Part shown: positions 1 to 12,500 of the stretch, piece by piece | Position numbering within the stretch: position 1 is the first letter of the stretch | Layout of the letters: each line of letters begins with the position of its first letter | Source: Cyrtodaria siliqua | Taxonomy: Eukaryota; Mollusca; Bivalvia; Adapedonta; Hiatellidae | Direction of reading: 5' to 3' | Length of the DNA: 64,000 nt | Assembly (NCBI GenBank): GCA_037043455.1 | Contig: JAWPHD010001214.1 | Location: forward strand, 124,001 to 188,000 | Program-made: the position numbers and the translations under genes | Notes under the pieces: generated by a model | The model's database searches: none | What the model saw: only the letters and a program-made list of their open reading frames with translations | Told to the model about the DNA's origin: nothing

Positions 1-285
1 ATGTGACGTGGCCTATGGTAGAGCATCCACCTCGCATGTAGGAGGTCATGGTTTCAATCCACGGCCACGGCATTCCAAAGACTTGATGTTCAGCACATAA
101 AGGGTAGTTCTAGGACTGGTTGTCTCGGTGTCTGTATAATGTCATTGGGTGGGGTATCATGTCATGTGTTTATGGCGTGGTATTCCGGTATGGTAGCACT
201 ATAAAGCTGAGCATAGAGCTCACTGCTACACGTAGACACCGTCAAGAGTGTTGAAAGTGACGTTTAACCCCAGACATAAATATAC
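1..285 (+). mobile_element. tRNA-derived SINE, family A, copy 1
   Basis: It has an A-box-like TGGCCTATGG near base 9 and a B-box-like GGTTTCAATCC near base 50. The body is shared with 42933-43249: both have CTGGGTGGGGTAT, the gtggtattcc stretch and AGCATAGAGCT. Its 5' end may be cut by the window edge. It lies in GFM2 intron 8. Confidence 0.8.
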
Positions 286-382
286 TCGGGAATTCTTCTC
301 ATCACAACAGTTTCTATATTTGCTCAATTGCAGTAATATATATCAGCTTGGTAGCTTTAAAACAGACGTTTTGTAAACTGAC

Positions 383-549
383 CTCCACCGCCATGATGGG
401 TTCCATGAGGTAGCACCGTGCTGACTTCAGTGCCTGGCGGACACACTCGCTGGCAGCAGCCTGCATGAAGGGTAATGATGTCCCCTGTTCCACATTCAAC
501 GCTGTTATGTGCACCTCAACATTCATCACCTGGGAGTGAAGTAACGGAC
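383..549 (-). CDS. GFM2: GFM2 exon 8: end of domain IV and start of domain V
   Basis: 167 bp encoding [20 protein letters not shown] through [10 protein letters not shown]. The acceptor is TTTACAG and the donor GAG|GTCAGT. The next exon is not in the window. Confidence 0.94.
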
Positions 550-3500
550 CTGTAAATGGATGGGTATATAACACAGAACATGTGTCTGGTTGAGGATATC
601 TTTATCAGAGGTGTAATGATACACTCAAATATTCTATGAATCGAAAATGTCCCATATTCGAATTGTATTCGGTATTCGCTGCACTGTTATTCGAGAATTT
701 TTGAATACAAATAATAAAGTGTAACCAATAGTCAAATTAACAGCCAATCTTTCAAGGATTTAAAGAATAGTTTGTTGTTTATGTCACAGTATACATGTTA
801 TACATCATGTTTATTTTGTCAATCTTTACCACCTTTAAAGGCAAACATTTACAATCTTATATTTGTAAATGCCATTTTGAGATTAGCAACATTGGTTTAT
901 TGATTAAAATTAATATAATCTGATAAAATACGTTTGAAATCATCTCCCTAAAACATTGTTTTCTTTGTATTAAGTTGAGGGAAGCCATCAAACCAGAGAA
1001 TGTGTTGATAGATCATGATATGCTCATCTTTTTAAAGAAAACTATTACTATCGGAACTGTTTTTATGTTTATTACTGTTTAAAATTTACTAAAACTGTGT
1101 AACCTGTGAGTTAACTACCTTTAGATTAAGTACTGTTCTGTTGGCTTTTCTTCATTACATGGTCCAAGAAGCGAAAACTGGGTTGGCTGGGGTATGAAAT
1201 AAAACCTTAATTTCGGCTTTAAAAGTTTGCATATTGTAATATTAAAACATTTAATTGGTAATTGTAAGCAGTTTATCGCATATTTTCATTAAAAAACGTT
1301 TTTAAACGTGTTTTATTGTCGAAATATACGTTATAAAATCCTGCTAATATATGCTTTTCCATCGATTTATGGAATTAAGGTGGAACCAATAACATACATG
1401 TGATATCTCCCGCCGGGAGCTAATTTCTCCCGGGATTTCATGGAATTTCCCGGCCTCCCGCCTGGAGCTTCATTTCTCCCGGTATTTTCCGCCGAGTTCC
1501 AAAATTTCGCTATTTGCGAATCCTTTTGGGTAATTGCTATGATTTATTGGATCAAGACCGAGTTTTCCGAATGATCTAGACATATCTGTGAAAACATTGC
1601 CCCTGGGCAGGTAATTAAAAGGATTAGCATGTCAGCTAATTAGTTTATTATGTGAAAATAATGATTGGACTGTTTGTTTATGACACGTGGCGGCGATATC
1701 TGTAATGTCCATGGGAGACTGATAGAAATATACCGACTATAAGTGGGATGGTAATTAGCGAATTCGGCATTGATTAACATTTGGTATATTAACTGGATTA
1801 AAATTATAATATACAATTAAAATATGTAATTGAGAACAATTAAAGGATGACGATTTCAACTAATCGATTGCAGTTCGTCATGATTAGAGGTGTTTTGTCT
1901 TGTGTATAAAATGGGAAGCATCATCATTATGTGCTATACTTAGTTTTGCTATACTTAATTATATGCTATGCTTACATGAAATAAACAGTATTGTATGTAT
2001 AAAATATCATGTTTTTATGCTGATTTACCCCCTTTATTAAGGTTTATATCAGAAAAAATCTACCGGTACGCGTTAAAGGGACACTGTCCGTACGTAAACA
2101 GATATTGAGCATAACCAAATAACTGTCTGACTTTTATTCAGCGAAATGTATACATGAAAACATGAGGATAGACACTAAGAAGTATGTAGGAATACATTCG
2201 TGAGTTTGATTTTTTTTTTAAAATTATTATATATGTAAATAAAGTGGGACCCACACTATTTACCTTTTCTGCGATCACGTGACTTCCATTAGTGTATTAG
2301 GTTTTCACCATAGTATGTATAGCCCGCTTAGCTCAGTCGAGTGCGTTTTGGACCACTTTACGCTCACGCACACTATTATTACTGTGAGTGTAATTTTAGT
2401 TTGGGCTGTGAGTTCAAACGCACAAAGCGGATTTACTTTTTTTTGTACCGCGATTGATTTCTGTTAAACAATCTTGCTTTTAATTAGTAAATATTCAATA
2501 ATGTTTAGTGTGTAATGTTAGCGAACATAATTATTCTGTGTTTTATAAGCTAAAAGTTATGGACATTGTCCCTTTAAAAATTCGAGAATAAAAACCTCCC
2601 TGTTTTTTGTCAAATCTTCCTGAAAAAAAAAAAAATCTCCCAGGTGATCCTCCTGAAAATATCACATGTATGCAATAATGTTTACTGAATATTCATGAAT
2701 AAATACTCGTATTCATATTTGTCACTCTGTATTCGTGATACATATCGTATTCGCCACCCCCTGTATTCGTTACAGCCCTAATCTTTATAAAAACAAGACT
2801 GTTTGAGGTCGACCTTGATTACCTTTTTTAATCATAAGTCAGCAGTGACGAAGAAATCAGACACCCTGGACATAAGTCAGCAGTGACGAAGAAATCAGAC
2901 ACCCTGGACATAAGTCAGCAGTGACGAAGAAATCAGACACCCTGGACAAGTGCCTTTGGTCAAAAGACATGAATCTTTTTGAAAATATTCAGACCTGGAG
3001 CAATTCGTAATCGATTAATCAAGAGGCTCAATAATGCCAGGACACTTCCATTAACATGGCTCTTGTAACAACTGACAGGAAGTGACATATTTAATCAATT
3101 GCTTGAATAAATAAACTATGCATCATTTTAATCTAAAAAAGATTATCAATTCCCTATGATAACTATGCTTTTTATAAATTTCCTAAATAATACATTGGAA
3201 AAAGACAAATAAAATTACTGCAGAAAAATTAATAAACGATTTTGTTTTATAAATCATCTCACCGTATACAAGCGCGGATTTCACACCATTATTGATGGCC
3301 TGTGTCTCCTTGTGACGGAAGGGAGGAACCTCTCCTGACATGGTCACATGCTTGAAGAACGGTGTATCAGGACATGGCTGCAGCTGTACAGTCATTGTCA
3401 CACTGTTGTTATGTTTACCAATCACGTTTTCAAGCTTCAATGTTTGTTCTATGCTTTCACCGACCATTTCTCTGTATGCAATCTACAGGAATATTATATG

Positions 3501-6500
3501 CAAACTGTTAGTAAAGATTTTGCAAACAAACAGATGCATGTAGGATTTGTCGGGTTATAGGTACTGATTTTTACATCAGTGGTAAACAGTGAAAAGGATG
3601 GTAAATCAAGACTAGCATTTGTATTAAAATATATAATAGGGTATACTGATTTCTTGTAATCTGCAAATCATATCTAATACTTGAAATATATGATGTATAT
3701 GTTTTTTATTGTTATAAAACGTTGTAATAAACAATAACAAGTACTAGCAGAGCAGTTACTGTTTCTGACCCTCAATATCTGGAATATTCCTACACCATTT
3801 TTTTGATTAAATAAACTAGTTGAAACAAATGACAGCCGGAATCTTAAATAGGGGCTTACATTTCATTGTTTAAGATGTACAGGTATGCCAGGTTGAGTTT
3901 TAAAGAATAGGGGTTTTGGAACGTCGGTGGTTCAGGCTGGGTGCCCACCTGTTATGAAACTTGTCAGGAGGAGCACCTCCTCCACCAATGGAAGCTGGAA
4001 AGTCGCCATATGACCTTAGCTGTTGGTCCGAATATAAAATCCAATTCAATTCAAAGAGTAGGACTATTACCGTCAGACCTAGAAACACAGCCTCAGAAAA
4101 ACCTTGACCAGCAACAAAGAAGTGTAATTAGTAGGTCAGTGTCAGTGATTGTGACCTACTCTTGGGTCAAAATATATAGTACTCATCTATATGTATGTGT
4201 ATGAAGTTTGAAGACTGTAATACTACAGAGCTTGAAAAAAAACTTAAGCTGTGATGTGGTGTAAGACATACAAAGAAAGAACACATGAATGTTGTTAAAC
4301 AGCTCATCGACACATTACAGGTTATTTAGAGCTGCCCCAGGGATAGCGGAGAATACATAGGAATCCGGGAACATGTCCAGCTCTTATTAACAAATTCTTT
4401 CATGCTCTTGGGATAGATTCTGATACACTGTTTACATCCTCGTCTGATGGACAAAGCTAAGAGAAAGTGTCTGTATCAAGAACACATTTGCACCACTGAG
4501 GCTTGAACCCGGGTTCTCCAGATTTCAAGTCTACCATGCTATCCACTGGGCCACGTGAGCCAAACAGAGATTTTATTCGTAATAATTAGATGTGTACCTG
4601 TAGTGGGCCCAGATACACCTCTATGCCGTACTCCTTCAGCAGCCGGTTCTTGATAATGTCTATGTGGAGTTCCCCCATACCAGACAGGATTGTCTGTCCT
4701 GTCTCCTTGTCAGCCTCAACCTGCAGTGTACATACACAGTTTATTTATAAACTTTTGGTAAACTTTCACAGAATCAGCAATTGTTGCAATGACTCCTGGC
4801 ACCCTTTAACAAATGTTGTGTGCTGCTGCCTACCCATGGCTGACATAGGAGGGTTGGTAGGTATATGTTTGTGAGTTTATTAAAAATTTAAAACTATTCA
4901 CGCTTTATCTATAAAATGATAATGAAGTAGAAGATATTTTGGTAGTGTATAGCTGCATTCATAAATGGCTGCACACCTGTATTCTGTTAGGCACTTCTGC
5001 AGATAACTAAACAATTTCCACGATAGCATCACCTGGCGTTAGAGAAGACCTCTATAACTGAAGCATTCCCTTTTTGTTTTAATCTTTTATAATTAAATAA
5101 GTTTCTTTTTCCTGAGCATTTGTGCTGTTGAAGTAAAATCGGTAATCAAATAAGTTATCCATAATATCTTCATAGACATGAAACTCAGAAAGCATTACTT
5201 TCAAGCTGGGATCCTCTCTCTGCAGTCGTTCCAGGGCTTTCTCCATATCCCTCTGTTTGGATGCACTTGGTGCTTCTATGGAGCAGAAGAAGACAGCCGG
5301 AGGTATGTCCACCCCTGCCAACACAGGTCCCTCAGCGTCATCTAGGTCCTCCTCATCTAAAACATCTTTACCAACTACCAGTTTGCTGTATCTCATAGCC
5401 GCCTCCCTCGCTGACTTGGCAGTATTGGTTATAGTGTCACCAGTTCTTGTCTTTATTTAAAAGAAATTACCGGTAGTAATTAAACAGTCAATTCCATTTA
5501 CATTTTCTCTGAAAATATTTGTTCAAATTGCCTTTGTAAAGTAATTATTTAGGGTAGCACACATTTTTACAACTCTCATAAAGCAATTATTGTTCATCAT
5601 ATTTCAGATTAAAAATAATTAATGAGGTGTCTGACATCTACAGCCTGTAAAACACTAGCATTTAAGAACTATTCCGCGACCTTTTCTGTAACTATTAAAT
5701 CTGAAATATACATGATGACATTTTAATAAACAGAATAAATTATGAAAAGCTTTAAGAATAGGACAGCCATATTGGCATCTGACAGTATTTCCTGGTAACC
5801 AGTGAGACAAAATGCACAACTTACCTCATTCAGTCCTGCTATACACACAATGTTTCCAGGCCCCACTTCCTTTATCAACGTATACTCATCAGCGTTCACT
5901 TGAAACATGTTCTGGTGACCTAGTTTCTCTGTCAGTTTAAGATTAACATTGTGAATAGTGGATCCAACCTTGATACTTCCACCGTAGATTCTAACATACG
6001 TCAAAGTGCCACGATGAGTATCGTGGACTATTTTGAAAGCCAATCCAGAAAGATGTTTATCGTAGTATTTAAGAAAATCATGTTTAATATCTAAAGGATT
6101 TGGTAAATAGTGTATTACTGCATTCATAAGTGGTTGAATGCCTATATTCTTTTTGGCACTTCCACAGAGAACTAAAACACCTTTCCGTGATAATGTCACC
6201 CGTCGTAAAGCCTGTCTAATGTCGGACGTGGGAATATCTTCTAATTTCGTATCACTTAAAACATGATCTGCTATAGTATCATCTACATCAGCTAAGTGAC
6301 CAATGAGAGAAGCTCTTGCTTGTAACACCGCCTCTGTAGAAGAGCTTGAATCTGATAGGTCAAGTTTATCACAGTCATAAGTGCTGCCATCTTTTGATTT
6401 TGTTGAGTCCCATGCTTGTTGCTCTAATGTTACTAAATCAACAACTCCTGTAAATGACTTCTCTTTTCCTATTGGCAGGTTGATTGGAATTGGCTCAATA

Positions 6501-9500
6501 TATAATTTATCCCTAATTGATTTGAGGCACATGTTATAGTTGGCGCCGTATTTGTCCATTTTGTTAATAAAGATGATCCTGGGAACATAATGCTTGTCAG
6601 CCTGTCTCCACACGGTCAATGTTTGAGCTTCTACTCCTGTATAAATAGACAAAACAAACATGTATACTGCCGACAACTACTAAGGTGCTATCGGAACACC
6701 CGTACGAAATTTCAACAGTGCTGCATACAACCATGATAATTAACATAGCGTGACTGAATTCTGAAACTGAAAATATTTAAAATAGGTGATCAAATGCGAC
6801 ACAACTCAGACTGACTTCAAGTTAAACATTCAATATTTTTTTTTACAAAATACGAAGTTCAGTCCGTTGTTTAAATGGAAAAAGAAAATACTACCTTTAA
6901 GACTAAGTGTCTCATTAATTTTGTACTGGGGTATTAAATTTATACCTCTTAATACAGATGGCACAGAAAGCATGCTTGACTGATATAGAGTTTTACTGAA
7001 AACACCACCAAATACTACCAATTACTAGAAAATACTTCCTTAAAAAAGACAGTTTTGTGCAATGATAAGTTTAAACATTGACAGAAAATAAAATATAAAC
7101 CTGCAGAAGCATCCAGTACAGCTATAGCTCCATCCAGAACTCGGAGACACCTCTCCACTTCTACTGTAAAGTCTACGTGACCTAAACGTAAAATAATAAC
7201 TAAGATGACTTTCTTCAATTAATTGGCATTTACCTTGGAAAAGATATAACATGTATAAACTTCTATGCAATCACTCACTTACACCTTTAAAGCCACAATA
7301 TGCTTTTTTCAACTTTAACAGAGACGATAGAGACTTTGTGTCCAGTATAAGTGTATAATATTATTGTCAAATTTACATTAAACTACATGATGTCCAAGGC
7401 ATTATTTGAAACTACTCAAAACTTAGACTCTGATAAAAAGTTATGGTTATGCAACCTTTTAATCCTTTGTTTATATACAAAATATATGTTCTGTGAAAAA
7501 ATAAAATTTGGCCTATCACACTACCTATTTTATGCAGAATTCATGGGATACAATATAACAGTACATCAGTTTACATATGAGGTATTGAAACATTTTATTC
7601 TGTCATATGTATTCAAAGTTCTATTCTATTCTATTGATTGTTACATTTTAAGAATTAAATAAGAATATTCTGTCTTAAAAAACATGATTTAAAGGGACAC
7701 TGTCCGTAACTTTTAGCTTATAAAACACACAATAATTATGTTCGCAAACATTACACACTAAACATTATTCAATATTTACTAATTAAAAGCAAGATTGTTT
7801 AACGGAATTCAATCGCGGTACAAAAAAAGAAAATCCACTTCGTGCGTTTGAACTGCAGCCCAAACTAAAATTACCTTTTCTTTACACTCGCAGTAATAAT
7901 AGTGTGCGTGAGCGTAAAGTAGTCGGACAACGCTCCCGACTGAGCTAATCAGGCTATATATATTACGCAATACATACTATGGTGATAACCTAATGCGCTA
8001 ATGGAAGTGACGTGATCGCAGAAAAGGTAAATATTGTGGGTCCCACTTTATTTACATATAATAATTAAAACTTTTTTTTTTCAAACTCACGAATGTATTC
8101 CTACATACTTCTTAGGGTCTGTCCTCATGTTTTCATGTATACATTTTACTGAATAAAATATTATAAAAAAGTTATTTGGTTATGCTCAATATCTGCTTAC
8201 TTACGGACAGTGTCCCTTTAAGGATGTTGGCTGGGCAAGTTTTGACATCTTCAAGTCTAAACATTTTATTTTTAAAATCATAGTTTTATTCGACAACAGA
8301 ATTGTTTCATTGTTTCCATTCTAGTAGATATGGATATAATGTAGGATTTAAGATGGTAACATACCAAATTTTAAGCATTTTTTTTTCTTCATATTTTTTC
8401 TGTCATTTGTGATCATTTTTTGTTGTCAACAAAATAGAGGGTATGGGTAGCTCTGAGTAGAATTTATCCTTTTGCTATAGAATAAATCTGATTTTTGTTT
8501 TTCAGTAGTGGAATACATATATAAAAGCAGATACTAATTTTATTTTCGATCTCCATGTCAATATTGTGTGTATAGTATTTTACATTCAAAATGTCAAAAT
8601 ATCTCCAAAATGGGTGTAATTTAAAGATTTTTTAATAAAAAATCATTACAAGCCTGGTGACCTATATATTTTTTGACTTGTTTTGAAAGAAATGTCATAG
8701 GACCTTGACATATACAAGTTTTAAAAAAAGTTTATCATTAGAACATAATTTGTTATCTTAAATTAATTTTTCGGTAAAAACAAAAGTGGGTGGGGTACGG
8801 TCCATATATAGGACTTGGACCGGGAACCAGGGGGTCAACATGGTAGTTGGGGTCAACATGGTAGTTGCCGAAAGTAGTCCTATATACAGTTGACAGTAGT
8901 GTTATTTGAGATGGTGTGTGAATGAAAGTGCACTCCACAGGTAGTGTATATTAATATTTGTGTGTAGAGAGTAGATTCCCAGATATTTTGCTGCAAGAAT
9001 CAGGTTAATCAGAGCTGAGACAAGTGAATGGCACTACTTTTTGTGAGGTAAGATTTGTTTGTGTTCTTCGTCAGATTTGACCTGAATTCGTAAGAATCGA
9101 TACCTACTTTCATTTTGAGCAAAAATCTGAAGTTGAAAGCCGAAATGGAGCTTGATTTTTTGCTATGTCTGTGTTGTGCTGGCTTTGAAGATGGTTTACT
9201 GACAGTTTCAAGTATGACGGAGTATGATGGCATGTGTGACACCATATTAGGCTGTAATGTAAGTCTTAGGAAATTAATAGTGGTCCAGTTCCATATGTTT
9301 GCTTTTTAAAGTAAGATTACAACTGTTTTTGTATGATTTGAAAGATATGTATATATGCAAAATTAATTGTTGTTTTTCAATAAAGGTAATGTTATGAAAA
9401 CATTTGTGAAAATGTTCAATGATTATATTTTTCCTCTTTTTAGTGAAATTTTGAAGTTAGAAATATGTGCCTTCTTCAATGACGTTTAGTGGGGAAAAAA

Positions 9501-12500
9501 GTGTGGTGACCTAGCCTTTTTTTGATAATTTTCAATCTCAATTATACCAAAGAAGCTTTAAATATTAATTTTAAAAAAATCTCATCAATACGTCCTTTCC
9601 CAGCCAACCTCCTTAAACGACAGTTATAACACAATAACATTTGAGCCCATTTGATGGTGTCCCATTGCAAATACCTATGCAAATACCTATGAATTCTCCA
9701 CACAGGTCAGTATGGTAAAGATACATTTTCACCTGTTTGACACTTTGTCTAAATCATTTGTAACATAGTTTGTGTTGACTTGATTGTTCTGTGGTACTCA
9801 GAACACATATAGTACTACACAACATTGCCATTGAATTTTACTATATTTGACTTTGAGAATGTGCCTCAGGGCCCCTGGGGCCAAAACTAACATTTCTCTT
9901 GAACGCAGTGATCATGTGGGTAAGTCATATAAAAAATATTACGTACACCGTTACCCACCGGCCACCACAACTCTTCTCGGACTTTTTCATTTTTCCACAA
10001 AATGTGGACTTAGCCGTTTTCACAGCTACTGTCCTCTGACCGAACTGACCAAAGTCATTGAATTAAGTTCAGTGATTTATGTTTGTTTGTTTGGTTATCT
10101 TTGGTGTTTAACATCATTTTTAGCACATATTTAGGCTATGTATAACGATTGATTTTTTCATTGTGGAGGTAGACACACCCACTTACATTAACACCTGAGT
10201 AGAACTACTACTATGTACTTCCAGCCACTGGCAAATTAAAAGGCAAGTTCCTAGTGGGATTTGAACTTGCAGCAGTGAGAGGTGAGAATGTTTCAAACGC
10301 AGTGTTTTTACCATCCCGGATGCGCTTTCTGTGATTTAAGAGGAGTTAGTGTAACGGACAGACAGATAAATGGAGGCATTAACTCGAAATATTTTAAAGT
10401 ATGAGGATAAAGATTAAAGGATAAAGATTTTCAACAATTTCTGATCAAACTCATTTGACGTTTTGTGTTCATACAGATGCTCGCTATGTTTGATAAGGAT
10501 AGTGAACAAATGAAAGATGACATTATACAACAGCATCATTTTTATACCTGTCAAGTCTCACACACTGGGCGTAAGACACACGCATTTTTGTGTCAAATCA
10601 TGCTCACATGCATCCATTCTATGTTAACACATTCTAACAATTTGACCAAAATATTTTTTGTCTGTGAAATTTTTAATGACGTTTAGTATATGTTATACCA
10701 AAAATTGATAACATTTAGTACTGTTATATCATAAACTAGGATTTCCGTATCGCTTTCGTATATTGTGTGATTTAAATGAATTCATTTCAAATATATGATC
10801 CTATTCTGAACAGTATTACGAGTATACCTCTATGCTAAATTCATAAAATTCAACCGAAGACCACCTCAGCTTCAGGGGACTTCACCCCACTGACGCCATA
10901 ACCAAGGTTCAGCCACCACATGGGCCCCATCTCACTCTTGACTTCCATTGGACCTTGACAGCTTAGCTATGCATTTTTTAACCAATTTCATGTAGCGCCA
11001 TCTTGAATTATGATGATAGGTCTCAGATGAAATTCATGTTAGGTTTTGTATTAAATATACCTGCTAAGTATGAAAAGTATTTGTTCAAAATTGAGCCCAC
11101 AAAATTGATGTCCTAAAATCTTTCAGAACGTCATTTTCCAACACAATTCCTGTGGTATGTTGAATTTTGTCACATGGAATTCAAGAAAGAGCTTGGGTAA
11201 GGTTAGATGATGGACAGACTGAATTCAGTATACTCTCCACAAACTTTCCGTGTCTGGGATAGTAAAAATTGCTGCATCTCAAATTTTCTCGCCTCTCACC
11301 ATTGCGGGTTCGAATCTCACTGGGATCTAATATCCCACTGGACTTTTCAAGTGAGAAAGTGTTGATTTCCTAAGGATGGCGGCAGGTATACAGTACTGGT
11401 TGAAGTCCCGGTTCTACCCAAGAAGAATGGGGTGGTCTACCTCTATTAACAAATCAACCGTCATATATGCCAGGACATGTGCTAAAAATAATAAAACCCC
11501 AATAAAACAACCTATGAACTTTGTTTGCAGGGTAATACAAAAATTAATGTAAAACACAGAAGTGTACATGTAACTTTCTAATCTAATAGATATATATACA
11601 TGATGCCATACTGTACCTGGTGTATCAATAAGGTTAATTTTATGTTTTTTCCAGTAGAGGGTGACAGCTGCAGACACGATGGTGATTCCTCTTTCTCTCT
11701 CCTGTTCCATGTAGTCTGTAACTGTGTCCCCACGATCAACATCACCTGATATTAAGAAAAAATGCTTCTTGATTAATTAAACACTTAATTCGACAAAAAT
11801 ACAATAACATGTTATCCTACAACGTCACATTTTTAAACAACATTTTCTAAATTTCAGATCATTATGTTTTGTGCATGTATATATATACCAGTGAAATTGT
11901 TAATTTTATGATGAAAAGAAATAAAACCTTATATTGGTATTTATTTTTTCATTGTGCAGATCTTCACATGCAAGCCATATCCCATTAGAATGCAAAAACA
12001 ACTATTTTTTTAGAAGTAACAAATTGAAGAGGAAGTTGCACTATTCTCAAACAAGTTTTAATTGTAATTTGAACGGGCTCTTGAAAGAACTATTAACATA
12101 CAATAACTAGAATGGTGTTCCAGTTATGAGCTAGTTTAGTTTCCACATTAAAGTTTTATGAAAAGGGGAAAAACTCTGCCAAAATTAAATGTCAGAGTTA
12201 TTTGACATAATGTCTCTTCTTTATTGTGACCAACTTTGATAAAAAGACGATGATGTAGCGGGCAGTCTGCCGTGACTATCAGATATGTTTAGAACTAGTC
12301 TAGTTGAGAGATTTAGAAGTGAATCTGATTGGTGACAATGAGCTTGACAATCTCGGGAACCTACATTTGAGAAAATGATGACATTCTGTCTTGGAAGTCG
12401 ATGTGGTACCAGGTGTTGCATGTGTCACATGTCAGGTTGCTTTATTGCAAGTAACGCAGGGCCTCCGATGAGTCTTGAGTGCATAAAAGTTACTCTAGGG

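Larger units (their letters stand above)
606..2780. mobile_element. hAT-like element with perfect 8-bp TSD, host of two nested insertions
   Basis: It is flanked by ATCTTTAT at 598-605 and 2781-2788. The ends are CAGAGGTGTAATGATAC and, on the reverse strand, TAGGGCTGTAACGAATAC. The subterminal regions repeat gtattcg-like words. No transposase is seen; internal sequence is AT-rich and non-coding. It lies in GFM2 intron 7. Confidence 0.82.

Noticed and set aside
1..75. A functional tRNA gene
   Set aside because: A- and B-box-like motifs are present, but no cloverleaf can be closed and the sequence continues into a SINE body shared with 42933-43249.
5723..5822. Continuation of GFM2 exon 4 past 5825
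   Set aside because: The frame stays open, but homology ends at AGLNE and a consensus donor GAG|GTAAGT follows; exon 5 resumes the protein in phase.
7351..7662. A 103-residue plus-strand frame
   Set aside because: It is antisense in GFM2 intron 2, AT-rich, with no motif, splice support or codon pattern suggesting coding.
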